Source of the DNA: Paenibacillus albus
GTDB taxonomy: Bacteria; Bacillota; Bacilli; Paenibacillales; Paenibacillaceae
Reading direction: 5' to 3'
Assembly (NCBI RefSeq): GCF_003952225.1
Contig: NZ_CP034437.1
Span: 4,168,501-4,232,500 of the forward strand
DNA: 64,000 nt
Part shown: positions 52,851-61,774 of the stretch, piece after piece
Numbering within the stretch: position 1 is the first letter of the stretch
Layout: each line of letters begins with the position of its first letter
The notes under the pieces: model-generated
What the model was told of the DNA's origin: nothing
Databases searched by the model: none
What the model saw: the letters and a program-made list of their open reading frames with translations, nothing else
Position numbers and translations under genes: made by a program

Positions 52851-54488
52851 TCACTTCAAATCTCTTGGAGTGTTATACCATTCGTAATGTGCAATTCTCT
52901 CATCCATCTTCCATTTGCTCGGATATTGGTTGTACAACCAATCCATAGGAACAGCCGAGCTACGATTCATACCGGCAAGCTGAAAAGCCTCTTGCAAGTC
53001 TGCGATCATCTCTTCCGTTAGCTCCTTAGGATTACAAGATACAAATAAAGGCGTTCCACTGCTTGATAAAACGTTTAACCACTTTTTATTTTGAGACCAA
53101 GGAATCGCCGCAGTAATTCCTACACAGTCTGCATCGGATAAATAAAAGGTTTTATGCTGCGGCATCCGATAAGCTAACGTATTAACTCCCATCTTTCGCG
53201 TACGACCAAAGTCCGTTCCACTTGTATCATCTCCTGTGCGCTGAATAGCGAATACACCAGCAGACAAGTGGCTGACCGTATTACAGCCTATGATATAAGC
53301 CCCTTTGGACTTTTCTTCAATCATGTTGTAGAACGCATTAATAATTTCCGCGGTCGTCAAGCTTTTATTATAAAATGAAATAACCTTATCCGTGTATCGT
53401 AGATTCATGTCTTTACCCCAATAGCCAAAGAGATCAAAGGTGGTAAAATCATGCTTAATCATTTCATAGCCCCATGCTACGAAACGTTCGATATCCTCCC
53501 CCACTCTCTTCAGAACATCAGGATGACTAATATCTAGTACATACTCATCCCTTTCTTTGTCGGAATGGAGAAAATGTTCCTCATTGTTCATTGTGTTCGT
53601 CAACAACGGCCTGAACCAAATACCTGGGCGAACACCCATTGCTTTTATTTGATTTGCCAACTCATGCATGGAGCTGAATTTTTGGTTATTTTGATGCCAT
53701 GGTCCCCCATTATAGTGTGAGGAATGATCAATTTGCCAGCCATCATCGATCACCATAAACGGTCTCACTTCATTGGATGAAGATAATTCAGCGATGAGAC
53801 GCGTGTGCTCCAGAATCAGTTCCTCTGAATTGTTCCCATAAGCATAATACCAGTCATTCCCTCCATAAACCGGATCCTTTGGAATATTGGGAGATGGGCA
53901 CATGATTGAGCAAAAAGACGTCAAGGCTTCAAATGGATCATGGTTTTCATTGTGACTAAAGACTACAGTTGCAGCCTCTAGCGCTCTGTTCCCTAGTTGT
54001 AATGGCAGAGTACCGTTTCGTATATCCATCCATAAATCAATGGATTGATCATTTACTTGCCATGAGCAGAGCGCATTTGGGGCAGTCTTGACGCCGTAAC
54101 AAGTGGTTTCCCCTTGATATACCGCCATAAAATACCATGGCATGATACGGTCTGGCTTCAACAACTCGAAACCTAAGTCACCATAACCCCGTTCAAACGC
54201 GTCTCCCAAAAATTTTGTTTCGGGAAGGAATGTCTCCTCCCATGTGAATTGGATTCTTAGTAGTGATAAGTTAGGAGATTGCGCAATAACTTGAAATCCA
54301 TTGCTAGCATCCACCAGTTCTATCGTCATATCCTTGTAATACCACTGGCGCTGATTTTCAGATGAAAGATGTATCCACGTTTCTTCACCTGTTTGGATGG
54401 TTATTTTGTGTGGGTATCGATTCAATGATCTCACTACTTTCTTCTCTGATTTTCGAGCAATTGGACTGCACAAATGAAAATTAATCAA
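52851..54488 (-). CDS. Alpha-galactosidase-like glycoside hydrolase (clan GH-D, GH36/GH27 type)
   Basis: The 545-residue protein has an N-terminal beta-sandwich (about 1-200) and a TIM barrel with PFMVIDDGWQ, the nucleophile Asp in YEMIKHDFTTFDLFG and an acid/base candidate in QRTGDDTSGTDFGR. It probably cleaves alpha-galactosides or a related sugar. The TTG start overlaps the GH31 stop by eight bases and has no strong own site, so translation is likely coupled. No transporter or regulator is adjacent. No signal peptide, so it acts inside the cell. Confidence 0.8.
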   Translation of the reverse strand: MINFHLCSPIARKSEKKVVRSLNRYPHKITIQTGEETWIHLSSENQRQWYYKDMTIELVDASNGFQVIAQSPNLSLLRIQFTWEETFLPETKFLGDAFERGYGDLGFELLKPDRIMPWYFMAVYQGETTCYGVKTAPNALCSWQVNDQSIDLWMDIRNGTLPLQLGNRALEAATVVFSHNENHDPFEALTSFCSIMCPSPNIPKDPVYGGNDWYYAYGNNSEELILEHTRLIAELSSSNEVRPFMVIDDGWQIDHSSHYNGGPWHQNNQKFSSMHELANQIKAMGVRPGIWFRPLLTNTMNNEEHFLHSDKERDEYVLDISHPDVLKRVGEDIERFVAWGYEMIKHDFTTFDLFGYWGKDMNLRYTDKVISFYNKSLTTAEIINAFYNMIEEKSKGAYIIGCNTVSHLSAGVFAIQRTGDDTSGTDFGRTRKMGVNTLAYRMPQHKTFYLSDADCVGITAAIPWSQNKKWLNVLSSSGTPLFVSCNPKELTEEMIADLQEAFQLAGMNRSSAVPMDWLYNQYPSKWKMDERIAHYEWYNTPRDLK

Positions 54489-56511
54489 ACCACGATTGTG
54501 AATGTATACGGTAGCGCTCCATCTTGGGAATAACTAACTCCCCTTCAACTACTGCTAATTCGTAATCGTTCTGTTCCCCATTCTTATAGTTCAGACTGAT
54601 CCAATCATCTTCGATTAAGTAAGTCTTACGAGGCTGTCTTCCATATATGCGGATTTCGAGGTCAAATATAGTATTCTTCGTTATACTTTGGTTGCTCGCT
54701 AACGGTAAAATCGTTCCCGCTCTAACAAATAGAGGAATCTCAATTGTCTCTGCAACAATATGTTGCTTGCCTTCATACCGTGTACCACTCCAGAAATCAT
54801 ACCAGTCGCCTTCTGGCAAGTAGACGGATCTCCCCGTACCTTCATTCAAAATTGGAGCCACAAGGAGGTTGTCCCCCATCATATATGAATCATCAATAGC
54901 ATGCACCTGTTCATCTTCGGGAAAATCCAGCACTAGTGCCCGGAAAGGCGGGGTCCCAAATTTCTCATAACGGGCATATGCTTCATACAAGTAAGGGATA
55001 AACGCATTTCGCAGTTGCAGCAATTCACGGCATCGATCCTGCAGTTCACTGGTCTCAAGCAGTATTCCCTGTGCATTTTGGTCAATATCATACTGCTTCC
55101 AAGGGGGATTTGGCACCATCCATGCATTAATAATTGAAAGTGGAGACATTACGACGGTTTGCATCCTTCGAATAAATTCTTCTCCGCTGCCGCATTGTCG
55201 AACCTCAGGTGACCACAGTAGACCAGAGAATCCGGCGTTTAGAATACCTCGTACAAACTGACCGTGATCATATAAGTCACTATATAATACAAAACTCATT
55301 GGCGCCCCATAGCTCCACCCGGCTCGTACCTGAGAATATGTGCGTAGATTCCGGCGTTCAAACTGTTGCTGGATCGTGCGCTGAACCATTGCTCCAAACA
55401 AGTTTTTAGCTTGTTCACCATCCATACCCGACGGAAACTGCGAGAAGTCTGGAAAGAACCACCCTCCAGTAAAGTCCGACCCATCGCATTCGTCCAATTT
55501 GACAGCACCGATTCCAGTATCAATAAGTTCGCCTTGCCGTCTCCCATAAATTTCTCTTGCTTCAGGTAATGCAAAATCTGGGACAAGCCCTTCCCACACT
55601 TCATAATCACCGGAATACGGAAGCAGTTCCTCATAGAAGTCGGCAGTCTTATGAACGTACGCTTGCTCCCATAGATTCAGCTCCAGACCTGCACGTTTTA
55701 CGTTCTGCATAAGCAGCTCCGGGTTTGGGAAGCGATTCGAATCCCACTTAAATGAACACGAATACGCGCGGCTCTGCCAACCTGGTTCCAGACCTAACAT
55801 TGAAAAAGGCATTTGTTCTTTTTGAAAATCTTCCAGCAGACTTTCCACTTGGCCTTGATCTGCCGGACCATAGCTGCGATATAAATTTCCTAGTCCCCAT
55901 ATCGGAGGCAGAACTCCGCCACCTGAAAACAAATTGTAGCTTTCGACGACTTGCTTCATTGACTCGCCTGCAAAAATATAAAGCTCTGCGCCTTCCACTC
56001 CTTCAATAAAAATGGAAACTTGGCTTCCGCGTCTTTCTTCGCTGTATAACGTCTCTGTCCGGATTGCGATCTCCTTTTCATTCCTATCGCTTTTCTCCGA
56101 ATAGACTCGTTTTGTGGCGCCGTAATCGAATTCTACGCATCGACTCGTATCCACCAGAATCCCATAAGCTTTTGTCGACACATAAAACGGTACAGGAGCG
56201 TGCGCATCACCGGTATCATTAGTGGCATCTGCATTCGTGCGCAGTCGCTTTCTTTTGCCATTCTGTATAAACGACTGTAATTGTAAGCCAAGTCCATAAA
56301 GCTTCTCATCCTGGCCAAGTGGTAGCGTTATCAGAAACCCTCGTGAAGTCGATTTCGCCGAAATCGCTCCTTCAGCAAAAGGAAATGTCTGCTCATCCAT
56401 ATTTTTCAGTTGCTCGTTTTCCAGCCCTCCAAAAAAATGATGAGGGGTTAGCTGCTCTGCCTTCCCCAGCTTCATCTTCCATATTGTTGGAAAGCATTGT
56501 TGCTTCTCCAT
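54481..56511 (-). CDS. GH31 family glycosidase (alpha-glucosidase/alpha-xylosidase type)
   Basis: The 676-residue protein has the GH31 order: N-terminal beta domain, barrel with IWGLGNLYRSYGPADQGQV, FSMLGLEPGWQSRAYSCSFKWDSNRFP, nucleophile Asp in GIGAVKLDECDGSD, the RAGWSYGAPMSFVLYSDLYDH segment, and a C-terminal sandwich (LLVAPILNEGTGRSVYLPEGDWYDFWSG). The loop residues differ from typical maltases, so the substrate is open. GAGG lies seven bases before ATG. It is first in a two-gene operon. Confidence 0.85.
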   Translation of the reverse strand: MEKQQCFPTIWKMKLGKAEQLTPHHFFGGLENEQLKNMDEQTFPFAEGAISAKSTSRGFLITLPLGQDEKLYGLGLQLQSFIQNGKRKRLRTNADATNDTGDAHAPVPFYVSTKAYGILVDTSRCVEFDYGATKRVYSEKSDRNEKEIAIRTETLYSEERRGSQVSIFIEGVEGAELYIFAGESMKQVVESYNLFSGGGVLPPIWGLGNLYRSYGPADQGQVESLLEDFQKEQMPFSMLGLEPGWQSRAYSCSFKWDSNRFPNPELLMQNVKRAGLELNLWEQAYVHKTADFYEELLPYSGDYEVWEGLVPDFALPEAREIYGRRQGELIDTGIGAVKLDECDGSDFTGGWFFPDFSQFPSGMDGEQAKNLFGAMVQRTIQQQFERRNLRTYSQVRAGWSYGAPMSFVLYSDLYDHGQFVRGILNAGFSGLLWSPEVRQCGSGEEFIRRMQTVVMSPLSIINAWMVPNPPWKQYDIDQNAQGILLETSELQDRCRELLQLRNAFIPYLYEAYARYEKFGTPPFRALVLDFPEDEQVHAIDDSYMMGDNLLVAPILNEGTGRSVYLPEGDWYDFWSGTRYEGKQHIVAETIEIPLFVRAGTILPLASNQSITKNTIFDLEIRIYGRQPRKTYLIEDDWISLNYKNGEQNDYELAVVEGELVIPKMERYRIHSQSWFD

Positions 56512-56640
56512 ATGTCACCTCAATTCGTAGAATCGCGACAAAATTTTACTATAAAAAGTCGCCGCATAAACAATTCAAAATTAGTGTACCACACGTAGGA
56601 AAACTTTGGATGTACAGGTTATGCAGATCTATCATCCAAA

Positions 56641-56675
56641 AAAAGCAACCGGTCACATTCGACGGTTGCTTTTTG
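56641..56675. terminator. Terminator between GMC and GH31 genes
   Basis: AAAAGCAACCG pairs with CGGTTGCTTTT; on the minus strand TTTTTTGG follows. It ends the GMC transcript, 69 bases from that gene's stop. Confidence 0.8.
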
Positions 56676-56743
56676 AATTTTCAGCGTAGATCATTTGATA
56701 AATCTGTTTGATCGTCCCATTATATCTATAAGTCCGTCCTTCT

Positions 56744-58876
56744 TTACCCTTGCTTCACTAGATTCTCTGCTGTGCGGAATGCAAGAGCCATAATGGTTAA
56801 TACGGGGTTAACACCACCATTGGTTACATGCACAGAGCCATCACTTACCCAAAGATTATCGTATCCATGCACGCGACCACTTGGATCGGTAACGGATGTT
56901 GAGGGATCGTTGCCCATTCGCAATGTCCCCGATTGGTGTTGCCCGCCACTTAGCCCATTGCCGGCTTTTGTTCGCCAAACCTGACGTGCTCCTGCTGCCC
57001 ATAGCCACTTCTCTGCTTGCTCAGCCAGCATCGCAGAAGCTCGAAGCGATTCCGGATGGACGCTTCCAGAGAGCTGTGCAACGGGTAGGCCATAGCGATC
57101 TTTTACAGTGGAAGAGAGCCTTACTCTGGATTCGGAAGTCGGGATTTCTTGGATAGGGCCTTGGATTTGGCTTGTCCTCAGATAGGTTTCGCGCATCGTT
57201 TCTTTTCCTGCGAGTCCCCACCTAGCAGCATCTGGCGCAAGTGCTCGATACCAGTGAACGAGAGGCAGCCTGGTAAATTCGTTAGCCAGCAGCCCTCCTC
57301 CGATAATCCCTGCTTCGCTGCTGTGCTCAAAGCGGAAAGTAGCAATGCTTACCCCAGGGCCAAGGCCTTCTTGAATCACCTCATCAAATATGCCGTATGC
57401 ACCGGAATAGACATGTCCTTGAAGATGTCGACCAACCTGACCATACCGATTACCGATCCCGTTCGGTTCTGAATCGCTTGCCGAGTTAAGCAGAAGACGC
57501 GAACTCTCAATTGCCCCGGCGGCGACCACCACATGCCCTGCCTTCACATAGCGGCGCTCTCTTCTACCGTCTATTTCCTGCACAAGATGAACACCGGCGG
57601 CACGCTTTCCGCCTTCTGTTTCAATACGCTCGACGTAGGTATCGCAGATTAGGTCACAGTTGCCGGAAGATATTGCCCTTACCAGCATCGTATTGTGACC
57701 GCCATTCTTACTGTTTGTTGGGCAAGCGAATCCGACACACTGGCCGCATTGCCCGCAAGCTGGCCGGTTGTCGCGTTCCACGGAGTTAATTAGCAGAGGC
57801 ACTGGCCCTGCAATCCATCCCAGTTTCTCCGCTGCTTGGGCAAAACGATTGGCTTCCTTGGTTCTTGGTAAAGCTGGCATTGGATAGTTGTAATTACTGA
57901 TGCCGCGGCCGGAGTGGGCGTTCTCATCCCCCGAAACACCGACTTCCCACTCGGCGCGCTCGTAATAGGGTTCGAGATCTTGATAACGAATCGGCCAATC
58001 GCTTAGCGAACTTCCATCAGGAATGCCATAGCGTGTTGCCATGCGAAAATCATCCGGATGGAACCGCCATGCCTGCGCCCCGTATACCCTTGTTCCGCCG
58101 CCCACAGTCATTGCGTTATTATGATAGTCGCCTTCATAAGGCACGGTGATCCGCTCTTCTCTACCTGGCAAGATAATCGTCCGAGGGTTGCCTTCGAGTG
58201 AAGGGCCAGTGTTATGTCCGTATTTACTCAAACGGTGGTTTCGTAAGTGATCGCTGCCAACCTCACTATAACGGAGCCAGCTTCCGCGCTCAATGACGAG
58301 CACGTCAAGTCCCGCTTCAGCAAGTACGCCAGCAGCTACCGAACCACCCGCACCTGCTCCAATCACAACAACATCATACCTGTCACGAAGCTGGTCAAAT
58401 GACTGCTGCGGCAGATCGAATTCCTCGACTGGCGACTGCGTTCCCGATACCGGTTCTGCCCGGAAGCCGATCATCTCCCATGATTTGCTCTCGTGATTCC
58501 CACCAGATTCAGGACTTCCATAGTATCCTTCGATGACAAGGCTCAATAACGTTTCAAAAAACAGATTCGACTGAACGGGCCAATCTCGAACTTGATCTTG
58601 CTGGACTTCATAGAGCAGACTGTCTTTCTCGTCTGTAGACAGATCGGTGAAAGACCGACCATTGCGCTTTATCGCTTCTGCATTTAACGCGAGTAGACCT
58701 GGCTCCAAGAGCTTCGTCCACGTACCAGAATCTTCGCCTTTGTGATTCTCCAAATATGTAAGTACGCCAGCTTTTGTCGCTGACGGCCAAGCATCATCCG
58801 GAACCATACGATCAGAAACCGCTTCCAAAACAGTTCGTAACTCTGCAGAAAAAGAATGCTGCCCGTGAGGCTTCAT
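56744..58876 (-). CDS. GMC oxidoreductase with fused gluconate-2-dehydrogenase subunit-3-like domain
   Basis: The 710-residue protein begins with a subunit-3-like domain (about 1-130; AVSDRMVPDDAWPSATKAGVLTYL), then a GMC FAD domain (YDVVVIGAGAGGSVAAGVLAEAGLDVLVIERGSW, about 165-200; TVGGGTRVYGAQAWRFHPDDF) and a Cys-rich loop (CGQCGQCVGFACPT) near 370-385. It ends GVNPVLTIMALAFRTAENLV, with the catalytic His-Asn region GGQHQSGTLRMG. In gluconate dehydrogenases these domains are separate subunits with a cytochrome c; here they are one chain and no cytochrome is adjacent. ATG has GGTGG upstream. Confidence 0.88.
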   Translation of the reverse strand: MKPHGQHSFSAELRTVLEAVSDRMVPDDAWPSATKAGVLTYLENHKGEDSGTWTKLLEPGLLALNAEAIKRNGRSFTDLSTDEKDSLLYEVQQDQVRDWPVQSNLFFETLLSLVIEGYYGSPESGGNHESKSWEMIGFRAEPVSGTQSPVEEFDLPQQSFDQLRDRYDVVVIGAGAGGSVAAGVLAEAGLDVLVIERGSWLRYSEVGSDHLRNHRLSKYGHNTGPSLEGNPRTIILPGREERITVPYEGDYHNNAMTVGGGTRVYGAQAWRFHPDDFRMATRYGIPDGSSLSDWPIRYQDLEPYYERAEWEVGVSGDENAHSGRGISNYNYPMPALPRTKEANRFAQAAEKLGWIAGPVPLLINSVERDNRPACGQCGQCVGFACPTNSKNGGHNTMLVRAISSGNCDLICDTYVERIETEGGKRAAGVHLVQEIDGRRERRYVKAGHVVVAAGAIESSRLLLNSASDSEPNGIGNRYGQVGRHLQGHVYSGAYGIFDEVIQEGLGPGVSIATFRFEHSSEAGIIGGGLLANEFTRLPLVHWYRALAPDAARWGLAGKETMRETYLRTSQIQGPIQEIPTSESRVRLSSTVKDRYGLPVAQLSGSVHPESLRASAMLAEQAEKWLWAAGARQVWRTKAGNGLSGGQHQSGTLRMGNDPSTSVTDPSGRVHGYDNLWVSDGSVHVTNGGVNPVLTIMALAFRTAENLVKQG

Positions 58877-58985
58877 CTATATACACCACCCAGTGTCTAG
58901 TGAATTATATCTGTTCTATTGTATCATCAAATCGCTCGAGGAGCGTGAAAAAGATGGCGTACGTCCTTAATAAAGGTTGCGGTAA

Positions 58986-59070
58986 ACTGCCCGTTAGCTG
59001 AATAGGGGCTGCCGAGCCGATTCAGCAACCTTTTGCTGATGCGCTACTGTACCCTTTAGTTCATTCAAGA
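58986..59070. repeat. Intergenic hairpin repeat, copy G
   Basis: CTGCCCGTTAGCTGAATAGG, then GGCTGCCGA-rich imperfect hairpin, then CAACCTTTTGCTGATGCGCTACTGTACCC and TTTAGTTCATT. Both flank words match copies B and C. Confidence 0.6.
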
Positions 59071-59096
59071 AAAAACAACTCGCTTCACAGGCATCC

Positions 59097-59636
59097 TTAT
59101 TCCAACTTCAAATCATATTCTGTTGGAGATCCTACCTGAATCGTAACCAATCTGTATCCATGTGTTTTGGCTAAATCATAAGCTTCTGGTCCGATCGCAT
59201 AATTCCGCACCTTTTTGAAACCTCTTGTCAACTCACGCGCGACTGGACCAATTAATTTGTATGAAGGCGGCAAGGCTTGCAAGCTGCCTTCTACAATACA
59301 GATGTCTCGATATACTCCGCTTAAAAACAGAGAAAGGCTGTGCGACTCATTGTGGGATACATCATACTTCGTATCGCCAGTATGTTGAGGAATTGCTCTC
59401 ACGCTTGGACGACCATTTCTTCGTTCATAAACATGGAAATAGTTATCTAGATGGCTTCCATATTTACTTATACCTAACCCTTCGTAATCCAACATATCTT
59501 CATAACACCGAATATTAAGAGTGTCATGGAGAATTCCTTCTACATAAAACAAACCAAATTTTTTAGTTATATTTTCTAATCCTGGGAGGAGATCATTCTT
59601 CGTAGCAAAAAAACTCTTTCGTTTTCCCGTTGGCAT
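59097..59636 (-). CDS. Protein of unknown function
   Basis: About 179 residues, no family recognised. The chain starts MPTGKRKSFFATKNDLLPGL, contains several Tyr, Gly and Asp clusters (YEDMLDYEGLGISKYGSH, GDTKYDVSHNESHSLSLFL) and ends YRLVTIQVGSPTEYDLKLE. No signal peptide or membrane helix. The ATG 59636 has GAGG seven bases upstream; the frame extends 26 codons earlier without a site. It is the first of four small leftward genes with immunity-like companions. Confidence 0.6.
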   Translation of the reverse strand: MPTGKRKSFFATKNDLLPGLENITKKFGLFYVEGILHDTLNIRCYEDMLDYEGLGISKYGSHLDNYFHVYERRNGRPSVRAIPQHTGDTKYDVSHNESHSLSLFLSGVYRDICIVEGSLQALPPSYKLIGPVARELTRGFKKVRNYAIGPEAYDLAKTHGYRLVTIQVGSPTEYDLKLE

Positions 59637-59815
59637 ATTGCACCTCATTTGATCATGTTTATAATGCAATGGAAAATGGAGCAGCTGCGGATCGTAAACT
59701 GCCCTATGATTCATTGATCTAGTGGTGCCGGTTAGTTGAACGGCAGACTTTCAAATATCAAATGGAGGTCTGCTCACCCATCGTAATTGTTGATGAAATG
59801 CTTTGCTATAGGATG

Positions 59816-60250
59816 TTAAACTATTGTACAATCAAAAAAATCAATTATCTTTTTTGACTTATAAGCTTTTGCAATATCCAGTGGGGTTTGACCATTTCTA
59901 TTCAAAATGTTCCTATCCGCACCATTATCTAAAAGATATTTAATTATCTCTGTGGGTTCATCACCAGGTTTTCCACCAGTTTGAATTGTCCCATCAATTG
60001 ATATATCTACTGCCGCATGTAAAGGTGTCCATCCACCATAGCTTTTAAAGTTTATATCCGCTCCTATCATGAGCAACAATTGGATCATATCCTTTTGATC
60101 GTTTTCTACAGCGATAGTTAGCAAAGATTGCAGACTGTTTTCACATACTGCATTCGGACTTATTCCACTTGAGAGTGATAAATTCACGTGTGCAGTATCT
60201 CCTGCGGCAACCGCGTTACAAACCTTATGGATATGACAGTTATCCTTCAA
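59816..60250 (-). CDS. Small ankyrin repeat protein
   Basis: The 144-residue protein consists of about four ankyrin repeats (NSLQSLLTIAVENDQKDMIQLLLMIGADINF; GGWTPLHAAVDISIDG; IIKYLLDNGADRNILNRNGQTPLDIAKAYKS). TTG start, with GGAGG eight bases upstream. It sits with barstar-like and unknown small genes, where lone ankyrin proteins often are immunity proteins; alternatively an independent scaffold. Confidence 0.85.
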   Translation of the reverse strand: MKDNCHIHKVCNAVAAGDTAHVNLSLSSGISPNAVCENSLQSLLTIAVENDQKDMIQLLLMIGADINFKSYGGWTPLHAAVDISIDGTIQTGGKPGDEPTEIIKYLLDNGADRNILNRNGQTPLDIAKAYKSKKIIDFFDCTIV

Positions 60251-60286
60251 ATAATTAACCTCCAGAAGTTGCCGATTATTGTTCGA

Positions 60287-60330
60287 AACCTGTTCTATAT
60301 TGTGCTATCGTACCTGTAGCTGAATAAGGC
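60287..60330. repeat. Intergenic repeat fragment, copy I
   Basis: AACCTGTTCTATATTGTGCT then ATCGTACCTGTAGCTGAATA matches the right flank of copy A and the left flank word of the other copies, without a hairpin. Related words also occur at 59693, 59735 and 60578. Confidence 0.45.
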
Positions 60331-60338
60331 ATGTCGAA

Positions 60339-60536
60339 TCATCCATGTTTATATTTGCATGTTTCGCAAACCTCTTGGAACTCATCTAAATCCTTAAAAG
60401 CATCCGTTTGTTTAATCCATTCTCGTAATTCGCCCGCAGTATCTGTGGGACCGCCACGCCCAGCAAAGAAATACTCCCAACATAATCCATGAGCTATCAC
60501 CTTCTTCACTGCAGGACAAAACCATTCTTCTTCCAC
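60339..60536 (-). CDS. Small Cys-rich protein of unknown function
   Basis: About 65 residues, starting MEEEWFCPAVKKVIAHGLCW with EYFFAGRGG next and ending EVCETCKYKHG. The four Cys (C-x11-C, C-x2-C) with nearby His suggest a zinc site. GTG start with AAGGGGG six bases upstream; the frame extends six codons further. Function unknown; it lies in the row of immunity-like small genes. Confidence 0.6.
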   Translation of the reverse strand: MEEEWFCPAVKKVIAHGLCWEYFFAGRGGPTDTAGELREWIKQTDAFKDLDEFQEVCETCKYKHG

Positions 60537-60689
60537 ATAGTTCCCCCTTTTCACTTACATGAGAGATTTAAGCTAACTACCCGTTAGTTCAATCTCACTA
60601 ATTTCATATAAAACAAGGAAGATTGGAATACTCTAATCGCCTTGATTTTCGCCTTGATTTTCGCTTAGATATTCGCATAGGTTTTTCAC

Positions 60690-61438
60690 TTAATCTTTAT
60701 CGGTTACTATTATTTCACATCCCCGTTCAGAAAACATTTGCAGTAACATAACGACAAATTCTGCATGTTTTTGGGGATACCCCTTGTATGAGGAAGGGAA
60801 GTTCCTCCACCTCAATATGAAGGGTGATTCTAACCCAAACCCTCCACATAAACAATCAGCTAAACCATCAAGATTGCCACCAAAATAGCCAAATGGACCA
60901 TTAATAGCTTCGCCAAGCGCAAGATAAAAAGAAGCTTCATCCTGAATATGCTTGCCATCGATGGACACCACCAGGTTTTCTTGTACCTTATAACTTTGCT
61001 GATCCCTTAAACGCACTACCTGTAACCATGCTTGTTTCTCTTCAAGTGAACAGTCATTCCATTGTCCGGAACGGTTAGGTTTCTCACATAATAAAGCCCA
61101 CACTTGTTCAGAAAAAGTAAAGGTTCTTCTCCAAAACAACCCCTGATCTCAATGGAGGCAACTTCCGATAGTTCCAATGGGTTTATCTTTACTAACTGCT
61201 CCGAAGAAAAATAATATCCGCCAAGACTTTTATTGTCCTTGTTTAAATAGTTAAGATGAAAATTCGAAATATAAAATTCAGACTCATTTACAATGGGTTC
61301 TGATAATGTAAAACCGAGAAATGTTAAAATTGAGTAACGTTCTCCATCCGGTAAACGTTGATGTGCAACCTTTACCTCTTTACATAAACCCATTATATGA
61401 TTGGTTTCATCGTCTACAATCGAAAACTTATAACGCAC
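60690..61438 (-). pseudogene. Barstar-family protein gene with a frameshift
   Basis: The N-terminal part starts at GTG 61438 (GAGGG site upstream) and runs about 100 residues to EVASIEIRG. The frame then fails near 61140, in the four Gs of AGGGGTTG. A second frame, overlapping in 61016-61139, continues with FWRRTFTFSEQVWALLCEKP and then a barstar domain: VSIDGKHIQDEASFYLALGE, AINGPFGYFGGNLDGLADCL. One missing base would explain it. Barstar is the inhibitor of barnase-type ribonucleases; here it would be an orphan, as no barnase is in the window. It could also be two overlapping genes. Confidence 0.6.
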
Positions 61439-61636
61439 ATATTCCCTCTTTTCACTTCTATTCCCCTCGGCCTTCGCGAATAATAAGGAGTTTGTTCTGT
61501 CGGAATTGAGATCGTGTTCTTGACATTTGGTTTTGACAAGAGCTTTATCCCATAAATGAAAAAAACCACGGTTTTCGCGCCCTTTACTGAGATAATGTTC
61601 TTGTCACCCAACAGTATTATACTTATGTTAGTTAAA

Positions 61637-61668
61637 CCACCGGGCGCTTCTTAGTGGCAGCCCGGCGG
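61637..61668 (-). terminator. GC-rich hairpin behind the ABC-F gene
   Basis: CCGCCGGGC pairs with GCCCGGTGG (one G-U). Only TTTAAC follows on the minus strand, so it is a weak terminator or 3' stabiliser. No gene is seen in 61439-61636. Confidence 0.5.
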
Positions 61669-61752
61669 CTATTTTGTTAGGCGAACCGCTTCCCCGCTGG
61701 TCATCAAGCGATTCGCCCTGTCATCTACAATTTCATCTAACATCTTATTCAT
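61669..61752 (-). CDS. Candidate 27-residue peptide behind the ABC-F gene
   Basis: The frame from ATG 61752 reads MNKMLDEIVDDRANRLMTSG and EAVRLTK before TAG. A second ATG at 61743 has AAGGGA nine bases upstream. It lies 22 bases behind the ABC-F stop and directly before a GC-rich hairpin. No match is recalled; it may be chance. Confidence 0.3.
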   Translation of the reverse strand: MNKMLDEIVDDRANRLMTSGEAVRLTK

Positions 61753-61774
61753 TCCCTTCTTGAACGAAGTTGCC

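Noticed and set aside
61414-61611. Minus-strand frame of 65 codons before the barstar-type gene
   Set aside because: It overlaps the start of that gene, and the ribosome site GAGGG serves the GTG at 61438 in another frame.
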